Below, piece by piece: positions 1 to 5,023 of a DNA stretch of 5,023 nt. A program made the position numbers and the translations under genes. Every line of letters begins with the position of its first letter. The stretch's first letter is position 1. The notes under the pieces are model-generated. The model made no database searches, was not told the origin of the DNA, and was given only the letters and a program-made list of their open reading frames with translations. The DNA comes from Hyphomicrobiales bacterium (lineage in GTDB: Bacteria; Pseudomonadota; Alphaproteobacteria; Rhizobiales; Devosiaceae), in the NCBI GenBank assembly GCA_015487515.1, contig WFPQ01000264.1:1-5023 (forward strand), written 5' to 3'.

Positions 1-977
1 ATTCTTCTCATGTGGACGGGGCCGGTGTCGAGCTTGGCATCAGGTGGAGCCCGATCGAGGCGGTGGGGGTTTATGTTCCCGGCGGCCTGGCCTCTTATCC
101 TTCTTCCGTTCTTATGAATGCAATTCCGGCCCGGGCTGCAGGGGTTGAGCGGATTGCCATGGTGGTGCCGACCCCTGACAACCAGATAAACCCTGCGGTT
201 CTGGCCGCGGCCAGAATCGCCGGCATAGACGAGATTTACCGGGTTGGCGGGGCCCAGGCCATCGGGGCCCTGGCCTATGGCACCGAAACCATCGATCCTG
301 TATTCAAGATAGTGGGGCCGGGCAATGCCTATGTTGCCGAAGCCAAGCGCCAGGTGTTCGGTGAGGTTGGCATAGACATGATCGCCGGCCCTTCCGAGGT
401 TCTTGTCATTGCCGATGAAACTGCCGACATTTCCTGGATAGCCGTTGATCTTCTGGCCCAGTCCGAACACGGAGCCGGGGCCCGTGCCGTTGCCATGGTG
501 CCCACCAGACACATGGCCGATGCCGTTGAAGGGGAGGTCCTGCGCCAGCTGGATGGCATGGAGCGTTCTGAAATCGCCCGCCAGGGTTGGGAAAACCTGG
601 GAGGGATAATAGTCGTCAGTGACCTGGAAAGGGCGGTGGAACTGGCAAATTTCATGGCCCCCGAACATCTGGAACTGGCAGTTGCCGACCCCGATGCCCT
701 TGTTCCACTGGTTCGCAATGCGGGGGCCGTGTTTCTGGGTCATCACACTCCCGAGGCCATTGGTGATTATGTGGGCGGGTCAAACCATGTTCTTCCCACC
801 TCCCGCACCGCCAGGTTTGCCTCCGGGCTTGGAACAATTGATTTCATGAAGCGGACCTCGCTGCTCAGGTGCACTCCCAAAGCCATTGCTGCCATAGGGC
901 CGGCCGCCATCACCCTGGCCCGCTGCGAGAACCTTCAGTCCCATGCCGGTTCGGTTGCCATGCGTCTTGATGAATAG
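1..977 (+). CDS. hisD: Histidinol dehydrogenase, 5'-truncated by window edge
   Basis: HisD oxidises L-histidinol to L-histidine in two NAD-dependent steps, the end of histidine synthesis, as a zinc-dependent cytoplasmic homodimer. The frame is open to the left edge (first full codon at 3, reading SSH before the GTG at 12), so that GTG is internal and not the true start. Numbering from the GTG codon, the family signature IDMIAGPSE lies at residues 121-129. Q150 and H153 (in QSEHG), E218-H219 (in APEHLEL), D252 and H311 match Salmonella Q259, H262, E326-H327, D360 and H419 with a constant offset of 108-109. All zinc ligands and the catalytic Glu-His pair are therefore present and roughly 105 N-terminal residues are missing. 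It ends with TAG, 30 bases before the next gene on the same strand, so co-transcription is likely. The family call is very secure. Confidence 0.97.
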   Translation, partial: SSHVDGAGVELGIRWSPIEAVGVYVPGGLASYPSSVLMNAIPARAAGVERIAMVVPTPDNQINPAVLAAARIAGIDEIYRVGGAQAIGALAYGTETIDPVFKIVGPGNAYVAEAKRQVFGEVGIDMIAGPSEVLVIADETADISWIAVDLLAQSEHGAGARAVAMVPTRHMADAVEGEVLRQLDGMERSEIARQGWENLGGIIVVSDLERAVELANFMAPEHLELAVADPDALVPLVRNAGAVFLGHHTPEAIGDYVGGSNHVLPTSRTARFASGLGTIDFMKRTSLLRCTPKAIAAIGPAAITLARCENLQSHAGSVAMRLDE

Positions 978-1007
978 GGTTGATGAACAGGGGAGTGGAA
1001 CAGGCCG

Positions 1008-1952
1008 ATGTCTGAGAAGGGTTTTGACAGGAAAACGGACCGGATAAGCTCTGTAACCCTTGACCCGGAAACGATAATCTCCCTCAATCAGGACGAGGCC
1101 CACGAGCGCCGGGTCGCCATTTACGATCTGGTGGAGGAGAATGCGTTTTTTCCGGCCCGGGTAAAGGCGAAGGGCCCGTTTGCCCTGCACATGTCCATAA
1201 TTGGCAATTACGTGGTTTTTGATGTGCGCAATCCCGAGAATTTCGAACCGATTGCGGCCCATTATCTTTCCCTTACGCCCTTTCGCGGCCCCATAAGGGA
1301 TTATTTCAGGGTTCGAGAGAGTTATTATGAGGCGATAAGGTCGGGCTCTCCCCACCAGATAGAGGCGGTCGACATGGGCCGGCGCGGCCTGCACAATGAG
1401 GCTGCCGAACTGTTGCGCACCCGTCTTCACAACAAGCTGGAAATGGACATGGGCACGGCAAGGCGCCTGTTTACCCTGCTTTGTGCCGTGCAGCCCTATG
1501 CCAGCAGGGTTGATGCCCGCAGCGGGAAACTGCCCACGGTCCTGTTTGTCTGTTCCATGAACTCGGTGCGCTCGCCCATGGCTGCAGCCCTGGCCAGGCT
1601 GCTGTTTCCGGGCAAACTGATTTCCCGTTCTGCCGGGGCCCGTTCCGGCCAGGCCGATGGATTCGTGCATGCGGCCATGGAAGAGCTGGGCATTGACATG
1701 TCGGTGCACACTCCCCATACCATGGACGAGCTGGTGGCAACCCGTTTTGACCTGGTCATCACCCTGTCATCAGAGGCCCGCGAGGCGGTTGCTTCAAGAA
1801 ACATAGATGCCGACACCATAGAGCACTGGCCGACCGATGATCCCACCCTGGTCAGGGGTTCCCGCGAGGTCAGGCTGGCGGCCTATCACCAGCTGCGTGA
1901 CAGCCTGAAAAAACGCATCATCGAGCGGTTGAGACCCATATTGCCCGATTGA
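1008..1952 (+). CDS. UPF0262 / low-molecular-weight phosphatase fusion protein
   Basis: A 314-residue protein in which two normally separate alphaproteobacterial genes share one reading frame. Residues about 11-160 match the UPF0262 family (function unknown): EHERRVAIYDLVEEN-like N-terminal part, LSLTPFRGPIRDYF, SYYEAIRSGSPHQIEAVDMG, RRGLHNE, and the usual C-terminal ARRLFTLLCA. Residues about 175-314 form a low-molecular-weight phosphotyrosine phosphatase/arsenate reductase-type domain. The P-loop C182-x5-R188-S189 (CSMNSVRS) keeps Asn185, and D278-P279 supplies the likely general acid. The second P-loop Cys of many true LMW-PTPs is Val here. The linker (161-174) holds no stop codon. The only nearby internal start is a GTG at 1488 without a ribosome binding site. 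ATG 1008 is chosen because the UPF0262 similarity begins just after it and GGGAG lies at 991-995. It sits between hisD and infA, where the two separate genes normally lie. Substrate unknown; arsenate reduction is not supported by context. Confidence 0.9.
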   Translation: MSEKGFDRKTDRISSVTLDPETIISLNQDEAHERRVAIYDLVEENAFFPARVKAKGPFALHMSIIGNYVVFDVRNPENFEPIAAHYLSLTPFRGPIRDYFRVRESYYEAIRSGSPHQIEAVDMGRRGLHNEAAELLRTRLHNKLEMDMGTARRLFTLLCAVQPYASRVDARSGKLPTVLFVCSMNSVRSPMAAALARLLFPGKLISRSAGARSGQADGFVHAAMEELGIDMSVHTPHTMDELVATRFDLVITLSSEAREAVASRNIDADTIEHWPTDDPTLVRGSREVRLAAYHQLRDSLKKRIIERLRPILPD

Positions 1953-1969
1953 AACCGCAAGAGGTTCAC

Positions 1970-2020
1970 AAGCGCCTTTAATTGGGTTAGGTTTCGCCGA
2001 AAATCAGCAGGCAGGCGCTT
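1970..2020 (+). promoter_or_regulatory. Inverted repeat in the infA leader
   Basis: The 119-base gap before infA contains a perfect 8-bp inverted repeat, AAGCGCCT at 1970-1977 and AGGCGCTT at 2013-2020, separated by 35 bases. A short near-palindrome, TTTCG-C-CGAAA at 1992-2002, lies in the loop. It could form a nested RNA structure or a protein site upstream of infA. No T-run follows, so it is not a standard terminator. I found no convincing -35/-10 pair in the gap: TTGAAA at 1949 and TTTAAT at 1977 are 22 bases apart, which is too far. A chance repeat is possible. Confidence 0.25.
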
Positions 2021-2071
2021 CGATCCGGGAATGGTCTGGAATGAAGACTGCCATTATTCAAGAGAGAATGT

Positions 2072-2290
2072 ATGCCCAAGGAAGAACTGCTCGAATTCCC
2101 CGGTGTTATCATGGAGCTTTTGCCCAATGCCACGTTCAGGGTCAAGCTCGAGAACGACCACGAGATAATTGCCCATACCGCCGGGCGCATGCGCAAGAAC
2201 AGGATCAGGGTGCTGGCCGGGGACAAGGTCCTGGTGGAGATGACCCCCTATGACCTTACCAAGGGTCGCATAACCTATCGGTTCAAGTAA
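2072..2290 (+). CDS. infA: Translation initiation factor IF-1
   Basis: IF-1 binds the A site of the 30S ribosomal subunit during initiation and helps IF-2 and IF-3 select the initiator tRNA. The product is 72 residues, the usual length, and is a single S1-like OB-fold domain. Typical family stretches are visible: [17 protein letters not shown] (16-32), [19 protein letters not shown] (33-51) and [15 protein letters not shown] at the C-terminus. The ATG at 2072 is fixed by the conserved [11 protein letters not shown] beginning and by AGAGAG at 2061-2066, five bases upstream. ATGs at 2041 and 2068 are in another frame. It follows the phosphatase fusion by 119 bases, the largest gap in the plus-strand block, so it may have its own promoter or leader control. 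It is followed by maf after 53 bases, the usual alphaproteobacterial order. Confidence 0.98.
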   Translation: MPKEELLEFPGVIMELLPNATFRVKLENDHEIIAHTAGRMRKNRIRVLAGDKVLVEMTPYDLTKGRITYRFK

Positions 2291-2343
2291 TGACAGGGCC
2301 GGCCCATGGCACTGTTTCAATGCACGGGATATAGAACATTACC

Positions 2344-2991
2344 ATGTCAACCCGTCCCGAATTGATATTGGCCTCGGCCTCACCCCGGCGGCTGGCCCTG
2401 CTCAACCAGGTGGGCATAGAGCCCGAACATCTGGTTCCTGCCCATGTTGAGGAGACCCCCGAAAGGGGCGAGTTGCCAAGAAGGCTGGCTGCCAGGCTGG
2501 CTCAAAGCAAGGCCATGACCAGCTATCGAAAGGCGCGGCAGGCCGGGATTGGCGAAAACTCCCTTGTGCTGGCCGGTGATACCGTTGTGGCGCTGGGCCG
2601 CCGCATCCTGCCAAAGGCCCAGACCATGGATGAGGCCGGTGATTGTCTGCGTCTGCTTTCCGGAAGGTCCCACAAGGTTTATACGGGGGTCTGTCTTCTT
2701 ACCCCGGCCGGCCTGGCCCGCAGCCGTCTGGTGGAAACCAAGGTCCGTTTCAAGCGTCTTGGCCAGCAGGATATCGAATCCTACCTGGCCAGCGCCGAAT
2801 GGCGCGGCAAGGCCGGGGGTTATGCCATTCAGGGCATTGCCGGGGCCTTCGTGCAAAAGCTTTCCGGTTCCTATCACGGGGTTGTCGGGCTGCCGCTTTT
2901 CGAAACCGTCGCCCTTCTGGGAGGGGCCGGTTACCCGGTGCAATTCAACTGGCTGAACAAGCCGGCAGGGGCCGCAAGTGCCAATGTCTAG
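2344..2991 (+). CDS. maf: Maf-family nucleoside triphosphate pyrophosphatase
   Basis: Maf proteins hydrolyse nucleoside triphosphates to monophosphates plus pyrophosphate, cleaning the pool of modified or surplus nucleotides; some also affect septum formation. The 215-residue product is of normal length. Visible motifs are [10 protein letters not shown] (7-16, with S11, R15, R16), the acidic E36-E37, AGDTVV with catalytic D79 (77-82), K91, [10 protein letters not shown] with Q163 (155-164), and [12 protein letters not shown] (177-188). The Lys and Gln positions resemble the YhdE-type (dTTP/UTP) branch more than the YceF (m7GTP) branch; that assignment is an inference from a few residues. The start at ATG 2344 fits the motif spacing, although the Shine-Dalgarno is weak; the in-frame ATG at 2320 runs into a TAG. 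It lies 53 bases after infA and 62 before yacG. An RNase E/G gene usually sits after maf in this cluster but is absent here. Confidence 0.95.
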   Translation: MSTRPELILASASPRRLALLNQVGIEPEHLVPAHVEETPERGELPRRLAARLAQSKAMTSYRKARQAGIGENSLVLAGDTVVALGRRILPKAQTMDEAGDCLRLLSGRSHKVYTGVCLLTPAGLARSRLVETKVRFKRLGQQDIESYLASAEWRGKAGGYAIQGIAGAFVQKLSGSYHGVVGLPLFETVALLGGAGYPVQFNWLNKPAGAASANV

Positions 2992-3053
2992 GGCGTTTCC
3001 AGGTTGAATTGAACCATGTGGAAACCTTGATCTGAATCTTGCGGGCTGTCCGA

Positions 3054-3317
3054 ATGAATGAAAAACCTGCCAGCAATGTTACCCGGCTGCGCCCCACGGT
3101 GCCCTGTCCTCTGTGCAAAAGCAATTCCGTGCAGGATTTTTACCCGTTCTGTTCCGTCAGGTGCGCCAATGTGGACCTGAACCGCTGGCTGACGGGGGCC
3201 TATGTCATTCCCGGTGCCCGGGACGAAACCATGGATGGCAAAGGGGAGCAGGGCAGGGAGGATGAAAACGATCATGCCCTGCCGGGGAAATTGCCGCCCG
3301 GCCCGGCAGACAGCTGA
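3054..3317 (+). CDS. yacG: DNA gyrase inhibitor / zinc-binding protein YacG
   Basis: YacG is a small zinc protein that binds GyrB and blocks DNA binding by gyrase. The four zinc ligands are C18 and C21 (CPLC) and C33 and C37 (FCSVRC), followed by the family motif DLNRWLTGAYVIPG (41-54). From ATG 3054 the product is 87 residues. A TTG at 3039 would add five residues; ATG is preferred, though neither has a clear ribosome binding site. The core ends near residue 54. The remaining 33 residues are hydrophilic, first rich in Asp, Glu and Gly and then Pro-rich, making the protein longer than the 65-residue E. coli form; this tail is probably disordered. It is the last gene of the plus-strand block, 62 bases after maf, and converges with trxA. 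The tRNA-Phe often found just downstream is not visible. Confidence 0.92.
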   Translation: MNEKPASNVTRLRPTVPCPLCKSNSVQDFYPFCSVRCANVDLNRWLTGAYVIPGARDETMDGKGEQGREDENDHALPGKLPPGPADS

Positions 3318-3348
3318 CCGGGGGGAGCCGGGGTCCGAACGATCGGTT

Positions 3349-3388
3349 GCAGATAATCTGCCGGCAGCCAGCCTGCCGGCAGGCTGGC
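3349..3388. repeat. Cluster of three overlapping palindromes (REP-like)
   Basis: Three palindromes run into one another: GCAGAT-A-ATCTGC (3349-3361), CTGCCGGCAG (3358-3367), and a perfect 11-bp-arm palindrome, GCCAGCCTGCC followed by its exact complement (3367-3388). The 10-base core CTGCCGGCAG occurs twice, 15 bases apart. Placement in the gap between convergent genes, high GC and perfect symmetry fit a REP-type intergenic repeat. Whether other copies exist in the genome cannot be seen here. Because the two cores are identical, the transcript could fold in alternative ways. No T-run follows on either strand. Confidence 0.7.
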
Positions 3389-3446
3389 AAATTGACCACC
3401 CCCTTGAGGCTCACCCCTGCTGATGAGTGCTACTGCTGCCGTCATT

Positions 3447-3482
3447 CCTCGCGTTCCGGCCTGAACAGGTCGGAACGCGAGG
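3447..3482. terminator. 16-bp stem-loop between convergent genes, candidate bidirectional terminator
   Basis: CCTCGCGTTCCGGCCT (3447-3462) pairs with AGGTCGGAACGCGAGG (3467-3482) around a GAAC loop (3463-3466). The stem is 16 bp with a single G-T wobble at 3459/3470. The structure is nearly symmetric and lies between yacG (plus) and trxA (minus), where it could end transcription from both sides. Neither flank has the T-run of a classical intrinsic terminator, so it may instead stall polymerase, protect 3' ends, or be a dispersed repeat. The pairing is certain; the role is inferred. Confidence 0.45.
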
Positions 3483-3503
3483 GCTGTCTTGCCGATCTGT
3501 CTT

Positions 3504-3532
3504 GTCCTGCAAGGCTGTTTTCCTGGCAGGAC
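3504..3532 (-). terminator. Weak stem-loop just downstream of trxA
   Basis: GTCCTGC (3504-3510) pairs with GCAGGAC (3526-3532) around a 15-base loop that contains a possible inner AGG/CCT pairing. On the minus strand it begins seven bases after the trxA stop codon, so it would lie in the trxA 3' untranslated region. The following bases (AAGACAG on the minus strand) include no T-run. It may be a 3' end structure for trxA mRNA or chance. Confidence 0.25.
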
Positions 3533-3538
3533 GCAGGA

Positions 3539-3859
3539 TCACGCGTGGCTTTCAAGCCACTTGGCCATGTCGGCCTTTGGTGTTCCGGCCCCGACCTTTA
3601 TATCGACCGCCTCCCCGTTCTTGAACAGGATCATGGTTGGAATCGAGCGTACCCCGAACTTGATGGTGGTATTCTGGTTTTCGTCGATGTTGAGCTTGGC
3701 AATCTTTACCTTGCCGGCCAGATCATCGGACAGTTCTTCCAGCATCGGGCCGATGGCCTTGCATGGTCCGCACCATTCTGCCCAGAAATCCACCAGTACC
3801 GGAATATCGGATTTAAGCACTTTCTGATCAAAATCAGCGTCGGTTACTTTGACGGTCAT
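3539..3859 (-). CDS. trxA: Thioredoxin
   Basis: Thioredoxin reduces disulfides in cytoplasmic proteins such as ribonucleotide reductase and is itself reduced by thioredoxin reductase. The 106-residue product is a single classical thioredoxin fold with no signal peptide. The active site is W29-C30-G31-P32-C33-K34. The buried acid D24, K55, cis-proline P74 (SIPT) and G90 correspond to E. coli D26, K57, P76 and G92, all with an offset of two. The ATG at 3859 gives a standard N-terminus ([10 protein letters not shown]); a weak GAAAG at 3873-3869 lies nine bases upstream. It follows addA on the same strand after 70 bases, a pairing common in alphaproteobacteria. A possible promoter in that gap would allow separate transcription. 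It converges with yacG. Confidence 0.97.
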   Translation of the reverse strand: MTVKVTDADFDQKVLKSDIPVLVDFWAEWCGPCKAIGPMLEELSDDLAGKVKIAKLNIDENQNTTIKFGVRSIPTMILFKNGEAVDIKVGAGTPKADMAKWLESHA

Positions 3860-3894
3860 TGTTCAAAACTTTCATTGTTATGTTTGATTGGACC

Positions 3895-3924
3895 ATAGTT
3901 AGAAAGAGTCGCCTCTGGTTTCAA
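3895..3924 (-). promoter_or_regulatory. Possible trxA promoter
   Basis: On the minus strand, TTGAAA (3924-3919) is followed after 17-18 bases by TAACTAT (3901-3895), in the 70-base gap between addA and trxA. The -35 is close to the sigma-70 consensus but the -10 is a poor match. If used, transcription would begin about 28 bases before the trxA start codon. The location just after the addA stop codon is sensible for an independent thioredoxin promoter. Confidence 0.3.
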
Positions 3925-3929
3925 GGTCG

Positions 3930-5023
3930 TCAATTCATGTTGAACTCACTGGTGGCGGACAGCAGCAACTGGTTTTGAAGCATCATCAGCCGGTTATTAC
4001 CTGTCCAGTAGATTGCAGCCATGACTTCATGGTCGGGAAAAAGTCTTTTTCCGCACCGCAGGTAAAGCCCCATCTGCACAAGGTACTGCCTGCTTACCTG
4101 TTCCTGGGACCGGGGAACATTGGAACCGGACTTGAAATCCACCAGCAGAACCCTGTCATCCTCGATGATTATCCTGTCTATCCTGCCTATTATCGTAATG
4201 GGTGAGCGGTCTTTTTTTCCATGTACGAATATTGGCAGTTCGGCCCGGGAGTTCTTGCCGAAAAGTCTTTGTGAATGTTCTCCCTCCAGAATGCCCAGTG
4301 CCTGCTCCAGAATGTCCTGATGGTCTTCAGCCTGATCGCAAAGAATCCTTGCAAGGGCGTTAAGGCCGGCTTTTTTTCTCTTTTCCCCTGGCAGGGGGGC
4401 CAGGTGCTCCAGCAGGTAGTGCAGGGCGGTCCCGCTTTTCCTTTTCCTGTCCGTATCTCCATTTGGCGGGTAGTCGGAAAATTCCCCGTGGCCGGTTTCG
4501 TGCAGTTGCTTTTCGTCAGCTTGCCCCTCCTTTAGTTTTTCCAGCATATCCGCATCGGCTGTCGAGGGGCGTATTATCAGCGGTTTTCTTGCGGGGACGA
4601 TTTTTGTGTTTTTTGCAGGATCATCACCGCGGCTTTCTCTTTTGTTGCCGTCCGGCTCCTTGACCGGCAACATTTCCGGCGGGCTGGCAGGAAAGCATAT
4701 GGCCATTTCGTCTTCGCCCCTTATCTTTTCCTTCCGTGTTTTTCCATCGAGGGCATCAAGGACCGCCCCATACCAGTTCTGCGGTTTTTCCTTGTTTTTC
4801 TGGTCATCCGCTTTGAATTTTATACCGGTGATATAAAGTTCGTCTTCGGCCCGGGTCATGGCCACATAGAGCTTGCGCCAGTATTCGGCCATTTCTTCGT
4901 TTTTGCTGACCTGGTAGAATGATGACATGGTTTCATCCGGGTGCTGATCCTTGCCGCCATGGATGAGCAGGGGTTTTTTTTCATCCCCGAGGAATATGTT
5001 TTTGGTGAAGGGCTGCTTCTTGG
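3930..5023 (-). CDS. addA: AddA helicase-nuclease, C-terminal part (cut by window edge)
   Basis: AddA is the UvrD-like helicase and nuclease subunit of AddAB, the RecBCD counterpart that processes double-strand breaks for RecA loading. The frame is open from 4928 to the right edge, adding 31 codons before the ATG at 4928, so that ATG is internal. About 363 of the usual roughly 1,150-1,200 residues are visible. Numbering from that ATG, helicase motif VI is at 15-35 (EYWRKLYVAMTRAEDELYITG region, arginine R26). A Lys/Glu/Asp-rich linker follows (about 60-165). The RecB-type nuclease domain comes next: H170 in GTALHYLLEH, D251 in GRIDR, D264 and K266 in VDFKS, and QMGLY (285-289), so all nuclease residues are intact. 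The pattern matches the alphaproteobacterial AddA type. AddB would be expected upstream, outside the window. The A-rich coding strand contains runs of seven to eight A, unlike the GC-richer genes to the left. Confidence 0.95.
   Translation of the reverse strand, partial: KKQPFTKNIFLGDEKKPLLIHGGKDQHPDETMSSFYQVSKNEEMAEYWRKLYVAMTRAEDELYITGIKFKADDQKNKEKPQNWYGAVLDALDGKTRKEKIRGEDEMAICFPASPPEMLPVKEPDGNKRESRGDDPAKNTKIVPARKPLIIRPSTADADMLEKLKEGQADEKQLHETGHGEFSDYPPNGDTDRKRKSGTALHYLLEHLAPLPGEKRKKAGLNALARILCDQAEDHQDILEQALGILEGEHSQRLFGKNSRAELPIFVHGKKDRSPITIIGRIDRIIIEDDRVLLVDFKSGSNVPRSQEQVSRQYLVQMGLYLRCGKRLFPDHEVMAAIYWTGNNRLMMLQNQLLLSATSEFNMN

Noticed and set aside
780..1718. A 312-codon open frame on the minus strand across the end of hisD and the start of the fusion gene.
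   Set aside because: It lies antisense to two well-supported conserved genes, its product resembles no family I know, and long antisense frames are common opposite GC-rich genes.
1008..1952. Arsenate reductase (arsC) function for the phosphatase domain.
   Set aside because: The P-loop superfamily is shared, but there is no arsR, arsB or acr3 neighbour, and this position next to infA is a conserved chromosomal site rather than an ars operon.
1949..1982. TTGAAA and TTTAAT as an infA promoter.
   Set aside because: The spacing is 22 bases, outside the usual 16-18 range.
2041..2253. A plus-strand frame starting at ATG 2041 that overlaps infA in another phase.
   Set aside because: Most of it is infA read out of frame; IF-1 is conserved over its full length. 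A short leader peptide cannot be excluded but nothing supports it.
2296..2305. GGGCCGGCCC palindrome between infA and maf as a terminator.
   Set aside because: It has no loop and no T-run, and ten symmetric G/C bases are unremarkable in GC-rich DNA.
2380..2943. A 187-codon open frame on the minus strand within maf.
   Set aside because: It is fully contained opposite maf, whose motifs are all intact, and the translated product shows no recognisable motif.
3318..3446. Possible tRNA-Phe after yacG, as found in many alphaproteobacteria.
   Set aside because: No acceptor stem, anticodon arm or TTCGA-type T-loop could be assembled; GGTCCGAAC at 3332-3340 lacks matching stems.
3347..3898. A 183-codon plus-strand frame covering the convergent gap and the trxA region.
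   Set aside because: It runs through the palindromes and then antisense to thioredoxin; the product has no family resemblance.

Overview
This window is a gene-dense stretch of a bacterial chromosome, most likely from an alphaproteobacterium. The main evidence is gene order. The sequence hisD, UPF0262, a low-molecular-weight phosphatase, infA, maf and yacG is a characteristic alphaproteobacterial cluster, and an adjacent addA-trxA pair is also typical of that class. The AddA and IF-1 sequences fit the same assignment. Genus or order cannot be told from this sequence alone. The left part looks GC-rich. The addA part has more A/T and more long A or T runs.

Layout: positions 1-3317 hold a plus-strand series. 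It contains hisD (5' end cut off by the window edge), one ORF joining a UPF0262 domain to a low-molecular-weight phosphatase domain, infA, maf and yacG, with gaps of about 30, 119, 53 and 62 bases. Positions 3539-5023 hold a minus-strand pair: trxA, preceded by the 3' part of addA, which runs off the right edge. The two blocks converge on a 221-base region (3318-3538) without a gene. It contains several strong palindromes: three overlapping ones at 3349-3388, a 16-bp stem-loop at 3447-3482, and a weaker stem-loop at 3504-3532.

Functionally these are housekeeping genes. They cover the last step of histidine synthesis (HisD), start of translation (IF-1), removal of non-canonical or excess nucleotides (Maf), restraint of DNA gyrase (YacG), thiol-disulfide exchange (thioredoxin) and double-strand break repair (AddA). 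I see no phage, transposon, CRISPR, toxin-antitoxin or defence system, and nothing that amounts to a new multi-gene system.

The most notable points are the in-frame fusion of the UPF0262 protein to the phosphatase, the absence of the RNase E/G gene usually found between maf and yacG, and the palindrome-rich convergent junction. That junction also lacks the neighbours expected on each side (tRNA-Phe after yacG, folC after trxA), which suggests a rearrangement point.
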